Positions 1-11,518 are shown, counted from the stretch's first letter. The stretch is 64,000 bases of DNA from Arthrinium phaeospermum (GCA_006503535.1 QYRS01000009.1:2838564-2902563), one strand, 5' to 3'. Numbers and translations: made by a program. The notes: a model not told the origin generated them from the letters alone.

Positions 1-777
1 CAGGCGGACGAACACTAGAGCTTGCGGCCACGGTGAAGTCCACGCATGTCTCGTAAGATGACGGGCACCTGTGCCGTACCACCACCATTGCAGCACCTGT
101 GATTTCGATATTTGAGTCAGCATTGGAATGGGATAGGTACTTATATGGAAGACACCGCGTGTTGAAATGACAGAACACCACTTACACAAGCCCAGCCGTA
201 GCGCACTTATCCCCCAAGTCCTCGGGAATCGTAACATTGAAATCCACCTGATCCTTCGGCGTCTTCCCCCATAGAAATCGCGCTCATCGCATACCCTTTT
301 CCCAACTAACCAGCGGCTCCCCCACAATCGCATGGCCTTGGTATCCACGACCGACACATTCGCGTTGCCGTGTGCGGGATCGTCAGCTTAATCTTCATAT
401 GACCGACTGGCCCGGCTTATACGATGCACGTGGGCCGCGTTGTCGGCGAACTGCAGGCCCTTGCAGAGCCACAGGTTGCACAGGTCCGCGTGGTAGCCCG
501 ACCCGGCCTCGGCCGCCAGCTCGGCAGGCCCTCGACGTGCGACGTGTTTGTCGGCCCGGATGTGTCCACGACGGCCTGGCCGCACGCGCGACCGAGGAGT
601 CGCCGCCCTGGCGCGGGGGCGAGGAGATGTAGCCGTGGCCAGGGCCGTGCTGGCCGGCCTGGCCGCACGCCGCGACCGAGGCGTCGCGCCCTGGCGCGCC
701 GGGGGCGAGGAGATGTAGCCGTGGCCCAGGGCCGTGCTGGCGAGGGCGGCGAGGGGGAGGGCGACGCGGGACAGCAT
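1..777 (-). pseudogene. Secreted copper LPMO-like (chitin-binding type-4) gene, frame-broken, possibly cut by the window edge
   Basis: Reading from 777 downwards, a signal peptide (MLSRVALPLAALASTALG) is followed by HGYISSPPAR, the N-terminal histidine start expected of copper-dependent lytic polysaccharide monooxygenases. Later family landmarks are all present but in different frames: ACGQAVVDT, YHADLCNLWLCKGLQFADN, ANVSVVDTKA, VDFNVTIPEDLGDKCATAGLC, LQWWW and YETCVDFTVA (about 29-58). At least four frame changes are needed to join them, so no continuous product is encoded. Part of the damage is an imperfect tandem duplication of about 90 bases that repeats the HGYISSPP segment. A possible intron (GTAAG to CAG) separates ATAGLC from LQWWW. 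An intact family member would be a secreted oxidative enzyme acting on chitin or a similar polymer. Either a decayed gene or clustered sequence errors in GC-rich DNA would explain it. Family assignment is strong; status is uncertain. Confidence 0.75.
590..772. repeat. Imperfect tandem duplication inside the LPMO-like gene
   Basis: Two neighbouring segments (about 590-660 and 676-772) share the same order of blocks: ACCGAGG, GTCGC, CCTGGCGCG, GGGGCGAGGAGATGTAGCC, GTGGCC and AGGGCCGTGCTGGC. Small insertions and deletions separate them. Both encode the HGYISSPP segment on the minus strand, so the start of the mature enzyme appears twice. Confidence 0.8.
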
Positions 778-2142
778 CTTCTTGATGGTGGGATGGTTTT
801 TTGGGTTGCTTTGGGTTGGTTCTTTTCTGGTCTCCTTTTCTTTTCTTCTGGTCGAATCTTCTTGGGCGTGTGATTGCGTTTGACTTGGCGACTGACAGGT
901 TCAGACTTCGGATGGCGATGACTCGGTATTTATCAATGCTTCCGTAGTGGTGGTAGTAATAGTACTGCTTCGTAGTCCTGCGTTGGCGGTGTAGAAAAGC
1001 ATTCCACACTGACTCGCCGCAGCCTGACGCTTTATACGACAGGTGACACCTTCTCACAGCAGCAGCAGCATCACCCCCTTCGATACCCTCCTTCGTCTTC
1101 TCCCACCACTTGCGGCTTTTTCTTGGGTGTCCGCACATTCCCGCATCCCGCACCCGCACGCTTTCCCGCATGTGCGTGCGCGGCAGCTGTGCATGCGTGT
1201 GTGTATGGTTGTGTTAGGATGAGGAGCTACAAGAGCCCCTGCCTGCGTTTTCCCTGGGCATATACCAACGACCTGGCTCCTACCTCCTCACATTGGCCGC
1301 ATAGTAATTAATCTACAACTAACTGCCCGCCAAGAGATGCTTGTTGCGTAGAGTGGATACGTCACGGCCAATATCGCCGGGAAAATAGGGATCGGAGGGG
1401 TCCTGCGGGAGTGTCGATCCATCGAGGGGGCATTGCGGCTAAAGCAGGCACGTTTCAACATTCTCGTACAACCGCCATAGAAAAAATGACAAATTGCTGC
1501 AGAGCCCGGATATGAACAACTTCTTCGATGCTCCGGTGCCTCAAAGGGGCAGGTGTGACGTCCGATATGGGGTTTTAGGTAAGCAACCGTATGCGCCTCC
1601 ATCGACGGAGAAATTGTGTGTCCGAGGACGGATCCCGGATCGCCTGACCGCCCGGATTCCTTTTGTCGCGGCGGACATGATTCGCAGTACGGCATTGCCT
1701 CTTTTGGCAATGGAATCGTTGATGGGGCAGATAGATCTATCTCCAGGTAGATCGGATTGCATCTGACTTTTCTTCTTGTCCTAACTTGTGTTCACCAAGA
1801 ATCAGTAACTCATCTCTCTCTCTCATCTTATCAGGACGCCGGGACAGCTCACTGTTACATGAAGTATTCATATTTGGCCTGTCCGGAATGAGTGCAAGGT
1901 TCTGGTTCTAGGGGAGTGACAACATATAGAATCTATCAAGTACACTTCAGAATGAGAATACCACCGACCTAGCCACGCCCCAAAATCGCTCCTCCGTCAA
2001 GCTACAGGGGGTCCAATGGCGAGCGCCTATCTGTTATACAACTCGTTAGCCAAGGGCAAGAGCCCCTTTTCGTTTCCGCTGTTCCCGAATATTCATCAAA
2101 ACCACCATCAAAACCGCACCCAAACAACTGCACATCCATCAT
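778..2142. other. Intergenic region, no supported gene
   Basis: The right part of 778-1200 is the presumed 5' leader and promoter of the LPMO-like gene. Open frames at 1123-1311, 1288-1710 and 1494-1766 overlap each other on both strands, have no recognisable family, and look like chance frames. CT-rich microsatellite sequence occurs near 1815-1830. Confidence 0.5.
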
Positions 2143-3492
2143 TCAGACCTGAGCCGTCACATCTGCAACTCCCAAGCCGACGCTCTCCTCCGTAACGGCG
2201 ATGCCATCGGCAACCTCCAAAGGGGCCTCGTGGAAACAGCCTTCTTCAAGCTCTGCCTCCATCATGGCAGAAGATGCCTTCTCGCGCAACGACGGTTTCA
2301 TATGCAAGAATGCATCCTCATCGGGAGTAGAAGGCCGGCGTGGCGTGCCGGAGCCGAGCAAAGGCTCGTCTGCCGAGTCCTCGATGCTGTGCGCATCCAA
2401 GTCCAGGTCAAAGAAGTCGGGAAGAGTTCTTGGTGAGGTCCAATCGCTATGCGGCATCAAGTCCACGTTGTGCGTCGGATAATCGGGGTTCTCCGAAGTG
2501 AATGCCGAAGTACTTGCTGTATCCGTGGTCGGCGTGGTCGGCATGCTGGCTGTGTCCGGTAGGGCTGTATGAACAGCATCATCGTCGTCAATCATGTCCA
2601 TAAAACTACTCCACAAGGAGGACGCAGAATCATCTATCGGCAATGCATGGGGCTGATATTCATGGTTAGCATATGCACATGATGTGTAAGTGGGACACTT
2701 GACCACATACCCAAGGAACAGCGCGATAGCCAATGTTCTGGGCTGTGGCAGCATCCATGACCGGCCTGGATCCTTGAAGGTGGAAGCCGAAGCCAGAGAT
2801 GGCCGTGGGCGGTATGTCGCCTTTGACGATGCCATCCAGACTCAGGGAGGCCCGTTGCTCGCAGGTCGGGCGGCATGCATGGCAACACTTGAACTGGCAC
2901 TCTTGGGCCTCGGAAGCCACCCAAGGTTTCTTCTGATCGCAAAGCTCCTCATAATCGGCAAGACCAATAGGCAGAGTGGAGCCAGCATTCAGTCTAGACC
3001 CTGACGAAGGGTAATAATACGAGCGTCTGAGGGTATGTCGTGGCTGTCGTCGCAGAATCTTATGCAGCTGAGCCCAGTTAGCCACATGGCAGCTACGGCC
3101 TAAGGGGCAAATAACAGGTACTTACCTTCTCTCTCTGCTCCAGTATGGTCTTGATCTGCTGTGGAGTGTAGGACTTCAGATCATCCGCAGTGATCTCCGT
3201 GAGGAAGCTGAGCGGGTCTTTTCTCAAGGCTGGGCCTCGAGGGCTCGGAACTGGCTTCCTGTCCGCGAAAGAAGCCCCCAGAAGATCGAAGCTGACCTGT
3301 TTGTCGTCGCCTCGTAAGTAAGCGGGGCATTTCCCAGGATTGAGTTATCAAATAGGAACTTACAGGGAGGCCCTTCTCCATCAGGTCTTCGATCATGAAT
3401 TCTCTGTCTTGAGTGCACCGGTAAAGCCATCCCTATTGACCGGGCCGATGGCACATGCTGCAGACGAAATTGGGTTCATAGAGCCGGGTCAT
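2143..3492 (-). pseudogene. Conserved fungal Cys-rich hypothetical protein, four exons, in-frame stop in exon 1
   Basis: Splice model on the minus strand: exons 3492-3364, 3296-3126, 3067-2711 and 2652-2143, all introns phase 0 with GTAAGT/GTATGT donors and CAG acceptors (58-67 bases). Exon 1 reads MTRLYEPNFVCSMCHRPGQ, stop, GWLYRCTQDREF, a paired-cysteine module interrupted by TAG at 3433-3435. The rest is open: a central Cys cluster (ECQFKCCHACRPTCEQRAS) followed by SGFGF and RPVMDA, then an acidic Ser/Thr-rich tail. The coherent splicing and cysteine pattern show a real gene of a conserved but unnamed fungal family. The stop suggests recent loss, a base error, or translation from the downstream ATG at 3396-3394. 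An overlapping upstream frame begins MMGSRVLPALLLLLSSITQA and resembles a signal peptide, but I found no splice joining it. Function unknown. Confidence 0.65.
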
Positions 3493-5608
3493 GGTCGTAT
3501 GAGTGCACGTCGGGCTGAAGGTGCTGCTCTGAGGACGACGATGATGGACCAAGACGGGGGAGGGCGCAGAGCGGGCCAACCTGGCGATTGCGGGCCTGGG
3601 TGATGCTGGAGAGAAGAAGAAGAAGTGCCGGGAGGACCCTCGACCCCATCATGTTGTTGGGTAGCGGAGGCCATGACGGGCAATGGCAGGTAAGTATCCA
3701 GTCTGCCCAAGGCCCAAGACGCGGAAGTACGACACCCAGTTGAGAAGTCGGGCCGGCTGCAAGAGAATGGATGCAGCAGTTTTGACCGACTGTGGAACTA
3801 GGGGATCGATTGATGGATGCTGATGGGCATTGGAATGACGATGCTCTGCTCTGTTCTGCTTCACAACAGCATGGATATGCCACCTCGTCGAGAGAAAGGT
3901 AGCCGATAGGTGCCGGCCCTTGACATTGACTTGAATTGATGTTGAGTCCTCAGGTGGAGGGGAGGTAATAGGTCTTGCGGGTTGATGCTTAGGCAATGTA
4001 AGTACTCACTGAAGCTCCAGTGATTTACTTGGCATCTTGGGGCCCGGTAGGGCGTTGCTTCCTGTCTCAATTAAGGTTGAAAGCTCTAATCCATCTGCCA
4101 TCTGCCATCCAAACCCAGCAGCTTAATCGAGTCACCTAAACCCCCACCTCTTTTACACGCATCATGCCTGATTGGAATCATCGTTCTTCGACGAGCCTTT
4201 CTGTTCTTCTTCTACGAGCCCAATATGCTGCAAATTCTGCAGTTAGGTGCCAATGGCATCCAAGGGCCAACCAGGGTGCTACTGCATCTTCCAGGATCTT
4301 CACCCCAATTTTGCAATAGTTCTTCTTTCTGGCTTTTGTGTCTCCAATGATATAAGTCAGATTGTCCAGCAAGCCACCAACGAGCCAACGCCACAGAGAG
4401 CACCGCCGCGATACCCACAAGTTTTTACGTGCATGGAACATGGAAGGGGGATTCTCAAACCCCCAGCAGAACCCAGCAGAAACCCCCGGCTTCCCAGGTT
4501 GCGACTGCCAAAAAGCCCAGACCGCGTCCGGATCAGGCCTGGCGATGTGATGATGGAATCGAGCTAATCCCCGTCCGACCTCGATTGCAACTGCAGATTT
4601 GATGGGCCCAGCTCCCAACTCTCCCCAAAGCGAAGAAGCGCGTCGGGTCGGGTTTGGGTACCTACATGGCCGACATGACACTACTGTACGCCCGAATTAC
4701 TTGAGTATGGTCGACATGGAAATTGATGATGTGTTTTTCCTGTGCTACGACTCTACAGCACGATCCATCAATCAATCTTCTCCTTCTTCTTCTTTCATCA
4801 ATGCACATACCGAGAATAATGGACGAAGACGCGAACACTCCCCCATCAGTCATCCTCGTTCAGCTGGCCATCATCTAATCTCTCTCTCGATTCTATTTTA
4901 TCTTTCTTTTTCTCCCCGAGAGAAAAAGAGATTCGGAGATACACACAGACTCCATCCCGATCAAAACACCACCCCAAGTGGAGAGACTGTCGGTAGATAG
5001 AGCCGCCATATGTGAGTGTTCGTCCCTCTTTCACCGCCTGCAGCCCCGGTTTCTCTCGTACTGGCGGCCAGTCTGTGTTGTTTCCTCGCCCAAGGTTGGC
5101 AGGTTGGTTGCTGGGGACCGCCGATTTTAGGGCGGCCAGAGGGGCGGGTGGGTGGTTGCAGGGGTGCGATGCTGCCACCAGCCTCGGCTTGATTGGCCTG
5201 ATGGTAAACAAACCCAGCCGCCGGCCAGGAATTGCATTGGCCCTTCCCAGGTCCCTTCCCCCGTCCATCTGTTCCCACCTCTCCAGCTTCAGCTCGAGCT
5301 CCAGCCATCGTTAATAATTGCACGTAACGTGAAGTGCGAAGAGCCAGCCCAGCCCAGCCAAACAGCCCAGCCCGCCCTGCGCAAAGATCCATCCAGTCTC
5401 TGCTCTGGCCACTCAGTCAATCCATTTTCATTATTACTCTATTCAATTGCATTTGGCTTTTGCATTGGGCGTCTAAATGCTCCGTTGCTAATCTTTCGCC
5501 CGGAACAGCACTTCCCATTGCCCGCCCGTCCTGTGTCTAGGTCTAGGTTCTAGATCCGCCCGACGACTTGCTTTCCTGGCGTGGCCAAAACTCTCTCAAT
5601 CCTAAACC
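3493..5608. other. Divergent intergenic region with pyrimidine-rich tracts
   Basis: About 2.1 kb separates the starts of two divergent genes. It carries CT-rich stretches (for example 4778-4800 and 4876-4915) typical of fungal promoters and leaders. Open frames at 4178-4681 (-), 4599-5000 (+), 4846-5392 (-) and 5152-5553 (+) overlap one another and match no family I recognise. Confidence 0.5.
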
Positions 5609-6639
5609 ATGACGATCAAGATTGAGCGCGACACGGTGCAGGAGACGCTTCGCAAGAACACCGACAACGTGTTCGACGCAGCTCACGCTGCACGCGAAGC
5701 CGCTCACAATGCCCGCGAAGTCGCCCGCGAGGTCGTCAAGGGCCCTCGCGATGGCCCTCTTCCCGGCACCACGGGCAAACACCCCATCTCCGAGAGCCTG
5801 GGCACCGCCCTCACCGGCGGTAAGGCGATGGCCGGTACCAGGGGCTACATGATGGTGCGTATACTCTCTTTCTCACAGGGTGGCTTCAATGAATGTGTGT
5901 ATATGGCCGGCTGGCTGACCGTGCTCGTCGCGTCTACTCTCTACAGGCCTACATCAACCAGCTCGAAAAGAACCCGCTTCGCACCAAGATGCTCACGGCC
6001 GGTACTCTGGCCAGTCTGCAAGAGTTGATTGCCTCGTTCCTCGCAAAAGACCGCAACAAGCATGGCAACTACTTCACCTCGAGGGTGCCCAAGATGGCCG
6101 CGTACGGTGCTCTGGTCAGTGCGCCGCTGGGCCACTTCCTGATCTGGTGCCTGCAGAAGACCTTCAAGGGCCGAACCAGCCTGAAGGCCAAGATCATGCA
6201 GATCATTGTCAGCAACCTCGTCATCGCCCCGATCCAGAACTCCATCTACCTCGTGGCCATGGCCCTCATTGCCGGCGCCCGCACCTACCACCAGGTCCGC
6301 GCCACCGTCCGCGTCGGCTTCATGAAGGTCATGAAGGTTACCTGGGTCACCTCGCCCCTGTGTCTCGCCTTCGCCCAGCAGTTCCTGCCCGAGTCCACGT
6401 GGGTCCCCTTCTTCAACGTCGTCGCCTTCATCATCGGCACGTACATCAACACCATGACCAAGAAGAAGAGACTCGCCGCCCTGCGCAAGAAGCACTTCGG
6501 CGACGGCCGTGGCGACCGAGGCGATGGTCGCGACCTTCGTGGCGACGGTCGTGATGGCCGCGGCGATGGTCGTGGTTCCAACATGGGCGGACGCCCGGAT
6601 GACTACCCGGGTCCTATGGGACCCAACCCCCAATACTAA
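5609..6639 (+). CDS. Mpv17/PMP22-family membrane protein, possible Woronin-body sorting protein WSC
   Basis: Two exons, 5609-5854 and 5947-6639 (GTGCGT donor, CTACAG acceptor, phase 0), give 312 residues. The first about 80 residues are hydrophilic and Ala-rich (DAAHAAREAAHNAREVAREV). Then comes AYINQLEKNPLRTKMLTAG, the classic opening of the Mpv17/PMP22 family, followed by about four hydrophobic segments, among them APLGHFLIWCLQ, NLVIAPIQNSIYLVAMALIA and WVPFFNVVAFIIGTYINT. The tail after KKKRLAALRKKHFG is a hydrophilic run built on GDGR/GDRG repeats. Family members sit in peroxisomal or inner mitochondrial membranes. In Pezizomycotina one member, WSC, sorts Hex-1 into Woronin bodies that plug septal pores; the long N-terminus and charged tail would fit, but this orthology is inference. 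The broad family assignment is firm. Confidence 0.85.
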
Positions 6640-9212
6640 AAATATACGACAACCCGCGAATGATGTTAATGCCCCCTGGATGAAGATTCCTCTTTTGGAG
6701 ATATAGGAATGAGTTGGCAGTGTGTGTCTGTGTGTTGCTGTTGTTGGCGTGATTGAATCGTCGGAGTCGAATGTGTTTGTTACCCCTGGTTTGTATATCC
6801 GCAGTCTTCCAGCGTTATATGGGAAATACTATCTTGGTTTCGAGGCTTGGCTAAAACGGGATTCCCGCGGGTCTTGACGGCGAACTTGTACAGAGGAGAT
6901 ACTATTAATGCTTGCATAATCTTCTCGGCCTGCTATCCCGCTTGTGCGAGCTTTGGAATTGATGTGTAGATAGCTTCGGAAATGGAATTACTTATTTTTT
7001 TCTCACCTCTATCCCCGGATCGGCGGACACCACTACAGTTGACTACAGAGCTACTACAATGCTTTGCTCCGCCGATGCTGGATCTTTGTCGCAGGTTTCA
7101 GACTTCACCAGTATTTAAGAAGGATCTCGTTGACCCGTTTCCCAAACGCAAAAATCACGCTTGCAATGATGGCATGTCCTGCAGGAACATACATGCGCTG
7201 CGAGTCGACTACACAGCCAACTGTTATCGTGATGTGTTGCATCCAGTCAAGGGTAGAAGCCACGAGCAAGTTCTCAGTCAGCCAATATGGAATTCTACGA
7301 GTTGCCCCGTGATGAGGTTCGACACAGTCAACCAGCGACTTCGTCACTGCTATATTTTCTTTTTCCTCTCCCTTTCTTCACCGTCGGCTGCCCACGCGAC
7401 AAATCCCACAATGTACCAAGCAGGCCCGAGACATTGGACGAGAGAAGTCTTCCAGAATGTGCGGAGCGGGAAACAAAACAGGGAATCGAGGGTTTTCTAA
7501 ATACGGACTACCAATCCCATCCTCTCTGACCTGGGATAAATGACTGCTACGCATTTCCGCCCCGCGGACGACGGGCTTTTTCCTCTGAGGAGGAGGGTTC
7601 ATTGGCCCAACAAAACCGGGACATCCCTACAGACTATCAAATCGGTCTGCGTGGGACAACACATCATTCTCCATCTCTAAGACATGACATGGGAAAAATT
7701 GTCGACGTGGACGGTCGTTCGCCTTTTAATCTGTATCTTGGGTGTGCAAAATCAAGATCGGAGACCCTGTTGCTTCTGCTTGGTTGTGGCGTAGGGGTGG
7801 CGGTTCTCCCTCTCACGACTTATTGAATGAGTGACTCTACCGCATCTCGCCCTCCGTGTCTTCGGACATTGGCTTTAGGACGCAGTCAGGCCTTTGTATG
7901 GGTTTTTTGGGTGGTGCTGTGCTTCGGGTGTGGCGAGTGCTCGGCCGAGGACCCAGCTTCCTCTCCCTACCTATTGGTCCCGGGCATGGTTTGGTCTGCA
8001 GGAGTCGCAAGAGGCTGCGGCAGTCATCCAACATTCTGGGGATTTACCACTCCTGTTGGACATGTGTTTTCCGTCCTGTGTCGAGTAAGTTCTGGTCGCA
8101 ACGACGTGTAATTGTGTTCTCCTATCCGGAACGGCGTACCTGCTTTCCGATTTGGATTCCAACCGTACTCGAAATGATGTCACCTGTGTCATGAACAACC
8201 ACGGTCTATCTGCGGGTTGGCATACACATGCCATTGGTTATTTACCAGAGTTAGGGTGGAAAGAAGGTAACGACGGCAGCCAGCACCGAGTAAGCCATAG
8301 ATGGAGGTTTTCGTTAGATTCTCCTGGCGAGCAAGCCAGGTGGCGAGACTAATAGATTGACATTTGGCCGCAATCGGGTTACATGGCAAGGACACCCTGG
8401 CCTACGAATTATATCCAGGGTCATGTATTGTCAAGGAGGAAACGACGTAGACAGTAATAGACGTGCCAACAGGGGACAATTTGTCGTGTGGCCCCCGAAG
8501 AACCAACGAGAGCCCATCTCGGGTACCTAGCAATAAGTTGGGCAAGATATATAGGTGAAGTTAGACCAGTCATCTGTCCTTGATAGTCTGTATGTCCATC
8601 GTCATGGCAGATATCGGAAAATAGTGCTGTAGACTGGCCAAGTGCGACTCAAACACTCAAAACCCCTGAAATTCATCGGTACACATTTAGATTTGCTGTG
8701 GCAGGGAATGATGAAAACAACGCCTGATTGACACCTTCAAATTGTCCTTGACCAATATAGCAGTACCGATTTCTCCTTGGTAAAGGCCGAACCCATCAGA
8801 CGAGACTCACGCTGTCAATTACTGGGCAAATGCTGTCGATGGAGTTGACATACAACAGAGTAACACCGTTGACCAGGAAGACAGGAAACGTCTACCGTCT
8901 AATAGTCCATGAAGGGAAGTTCAAGACAATACATATCACAGTTATTATGAGCAGGCGCATTGATGTACACAGTAGAATTTAATAATACGACCAGATGAAC
9001 AAACAGTTTGCTGTTGTGGATAGACTGGGTTGGTTTTGGTTCGGAGTTGATAGGCAGTAGCGAAGCGCGGAAGTAGGCCGCCCGCTGTGGTGGGCCAGCC
9101 CCACACTTGCAGCAGTGCTGTTTCTCCAGTAGCAACCTACGAAATCTACTTGGATCTTGCACTCCTTCGACTTTCCCAACCCCATCCCAACAACAAACAA
9201 CCCACACTCACC
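6640..9212. other. Long intergenic region, no supported gene
   Basis: About 2.6 kb between two plus-strand genes. Open frames (6982-7500 +, 7602-7826 +, 7827-8111 +, 7856-8194 +, 8899-9207 -) are short and mutually overlapping, lack splice-supported extensions, and show no recognisable motif. The left end is the 3' region of the Mpv17-like gene; the right about 300 bases are the promoter of the J-protein gene. Confidence 0.45.
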
Positions 9213-10061
9213 ATGGAGAAATCCGAGCTCCTCGCCCTCGCCAGGGAATACGCCAAAAGCGAAGACCTCTTCGACCTGCTGGGCATCGATGCGCTCGAAG
9301 CAGATGACGAGGCCAAAGTGCGCCGAGCCTGGCGCAAGGCCAGTCTGAAGTACCATCCCGACAAGGTCGGCGGTCCCACGGGCGACGGCTTCAACGAGAC
9401 GATGAAGGCCAAATGGGAGCTCCTGGAGCGCGCCCGCGAAATCCTGTCCGATCCCGCCACCCGCGAAGCCTACAACAGCGCCCGCAGCGCCATCCTGGTC
9501 CGCGAGCAGCAGCGCGCCGCCATGGACGCCAAGAAGCGCGCCATGATCGAGGACCTGGAGGCGCGCGAGAACGGCACCGCCGTCAAGCGGAAGCGCGACG
9601 ACGGAAAGGTTGCGGAAACGGAGCAGGAGAAACAGGCGGCCATGGAACGCGGTCGCAAGCGGAGGGAGGAGCGGGAACGGTTGATGCGAGAGGCCGAAGA
9701 GAGAGAACGGCTGCGGAACCCGACAGCACAAGAGAAGACGCCGAAACCGGCCTCGGCAAAGCCACTATTCCAGCAACCACAAGGCGACTCGGGCGAGAGC
9801 AACCCTACAGCATCTGCACCCGACGAAGACTCCAGGATCGCAGATCTTGAGAAGCGACTGGAGGAAGTGCGACAGCGGAAAGCAGCCAAGAAGGCTCGCA
9901 AAGACAAGGATGCCAATAGTCCTACTGGTGTGGAAGAATCGACTACTGCTACTGCTACTGGCGAGGACACAACAACGGCTGCACCGAAGCCCAAGCCGAA
10001 GCGTAGTGCAAAGATGGATGCATTACTGGCCCGGTTGCGAGCAGGGAAGCAGGGAGAGTAG
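9213..10061 (+). CDS. J-domain protein of the DNAJC17/Cwf23 type (spliceosome-associated)
   Basis: An uninterrupted 282-residue frame starts at an ATG in a favourable context (CACCATGG). Residues about 18-90 form a J domain: DLFDLLGI, helix II RRAWRKASLKY, the HPD tripeptide at 48-50 that stimulates Hsp70 ATPase, and helix III with AREILSDPATREAYN. The rest is a long charged coiled coil (EEREREL-type Arg/Glu runs, about 95-180), then a Pro/Ser/Thr-rich linker, another Arg/Lys-rich helix near 205-230 and a basic end. A J domain followed by a charged coil matches DNAJC17 and fission yeast Cwf23, nuclear proteins linked to pre-mRNA splicing. I see no obvious RRM, which the human protein carries, so the subfamily is tentative. 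No intron was found. Confidence 0.8.
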   Translation: MEKSELLALAREYAKSEDLFDLLGIDALEADDEAKVRRAWRKASLKYHPDKVGGPTGDGFNETMKAKWELLERAREILSDPATREAYNSARSAILVREQQRAAMDAKKRAMIEDLEARENGTAVKRKRDDGKVAETEQEKQAAMERGRKRREERERLMREAEERERLRNPTAQEKTPKPASAKPLFQQPQGDSGESNPTASAPDEDSRIADLEKRLEEVRQRKAAKKARKDKDANSPTGVEESTTATATGEDTTTAAPKPKPKRSAKMDALLARLRAGKQGE

Positions 10062-10406
10062 CACAATTCATTCTGTTTGTTCTATTGGGGCGCAGGCTAA
10101 CGACTATTTGATACCAAGCCATGAAGCGTTCGAAGGGGGGAATCCAATTCATATGTGTACATGAGAAACTGTTGCTCGGGTCGGTCTGCGCGGATCAAGC
10201 AAGGTCCCGCCTGCTGTTCTGTGCAGAAATGAGGTGAGAGAACCTCGCTCATAATTGCTAATATTCTGCCACCAGGGGGTTGTGCACTTATTATTATCCA
10301 TGGCCGTGAACAAGTACAGACTAAGGGTATCGTCGATATATGCATGCGAAATAGACCGAATACAAGAGGTACAGTAATTACATTACACAACACGAAACCG
10401 CCGACC
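10062..10406. other. Convergent intergenic region
   Basis: Short space between two convergent genes, presumably holding both 3' untranslated regions. No gene or RNA is apparent. Confidence 0.5.
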
Positions 10407-11518
10407 CTACTTAATCCATCGCCACAGCTCACTCTTCCAGCGCCGAGCCACAAGCGTAATGTCATGATAGACTTTCTTCAGGCGGTATGCAGCGCTCGAG
10501 GCTTTATCCGCGGTGACCGCACCTCCCCTCATGGCATCTGCCATCCAAGCCGCCCACTCCCATGGCGCCGTTTTGCCGCCGGGCAGGCTGTTGAAGTACT
10601 CCCAGGCGGCGACCCCACCGAAATCAGGATACCGGGCGGTCAGACTCCTCAGTGTGTTCGCCACGGTATTGAGCTCAACGTACCCATTGCCGTTGTCCTC
10701 GCTGGTCAGCAGGCCCATGGTGACCTTGTGAGCGGGGAAGCCGGAGTCGACAATGTCCTCGTAGTCGGACGCGGTCTGGGGGTTGCCCCAGCCGAAGTAG
10801 AACTGGGCGTTGTAGAAGTCGATCGAGGACCCCCGCTGCGCCTCGAGGTCGAAGTAGCTGAACCCGCTGAGGTTGCCGCCGCCTTTCCGCAGGGCCGCCC
10901 CGACGGGCGCCAGCGAGATGATGAAGCCGGGGCCGAAGTCGGCGCGCAGCTGGTCGATGAGCCGGACGATGCCGGCCAGGGACATGTACTCTTCGACGTC
11001 AAGGTCGACGCCTTGCAGGTTGTGCTCGCCGAGGAACTTGTGGAGGTGGGCGTAGTACCGCTCGAACTGGCCGTCGTCGCCGTCGAGGCGCTGGAAGGAC
11101 CCCGGCGCGGCGCCGCCGACCATGGCCGTCACGGCGACGCCGTGGGCTTGTAGTTGTGCGGCGTCGCGCCAGACGTGGTCGAAGCGCGGGTGGTCGGGCG
11201 CGAAGTCGTTGAGCTTGATCCAGCCGTCGCGCTCGTCGACGATGTGGATCGCGCCGATGAGCACGTGCGTCACGGCGACCTCCCCTGGGGGGCGCCGCGC
11301 AGGAGGCCCAGCGTGGAGATGGTGTTGGTGTCTGAGTTGTTGACGTGGGTCGTCTGGTAGTAGACGACGACGCGGTGGTCGACGGCGGCCGGGGCGGCGG
11401 CGGCCGTGCTCATTGTTGCGGCGGCGTGGTCCATGAGAAGTATCGCGAGCAAGGTAAGGATGAGCTTAGTGAACCATAATATTTGGGTAGGGACTTTGTC
11501 GTTGGGCAATGGCTTCAT
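10407..11518 (-). pseudogene. GH18 chitinase, secreted, with one frameshift near 11282-11292
   Basis: Minus strand. The start at 11518 gives a plausible secretory signal (ILWFTKLILTLLAILL), then VDHRVVVYYQTTHVNN, the first barrel strand typical of GH18. The main frame (11273-10407) begins THVLIGAIHI and runs to the end. It contains the GGAAPGSF loop, the catalytic GVDLDVEEY (DxDxE type, last Glu as acid/base), FYNAQFYFGWGN and GGVAAWEYFNS, all normal for the family. The two parts are in different frames; a single missing G in the CAGGGG run near 11285 would join them to about 370 residues. So this is either a frameshift mutation or a homopolymer sequencing error. An intact enzyme would cleave beta-1,4-N-acetylglucosamine chains in chitin, in wall remodelling or feeding. 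The family is certain; intactness is in doubt. Confidence 0.85.

Noticed and set aside
395..1171. 258-codon minus-strand frame across the LPMO region
   Set aside because: Its C-terminal part is only one of three frames of the broken LPMO-like gene and its N-terminal part lies in the promoter region; it is not a coherent protein.
4178..4681. 167-codon minus-strand frame
   Set aside because: Overlaps other frames on both strands in a pyrimidine-rich leader region; no motif.
5941..6633. 230-codon antisense frame opposite the Mpv17-like gene
   Set aside because: It mirrors the GC-rich coding strand, is highly biased in composition and has no family; the sense frame is clearly real.
6982..7500. 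172-codon plus-strand frame
   Set aside because: No similarity to any family I know and mixed composition; probably chance.
10344..11153. 269-codon plus-strand frame opposite the chitinase
   Set aside because: Shadow of the GH18 coding sequence.
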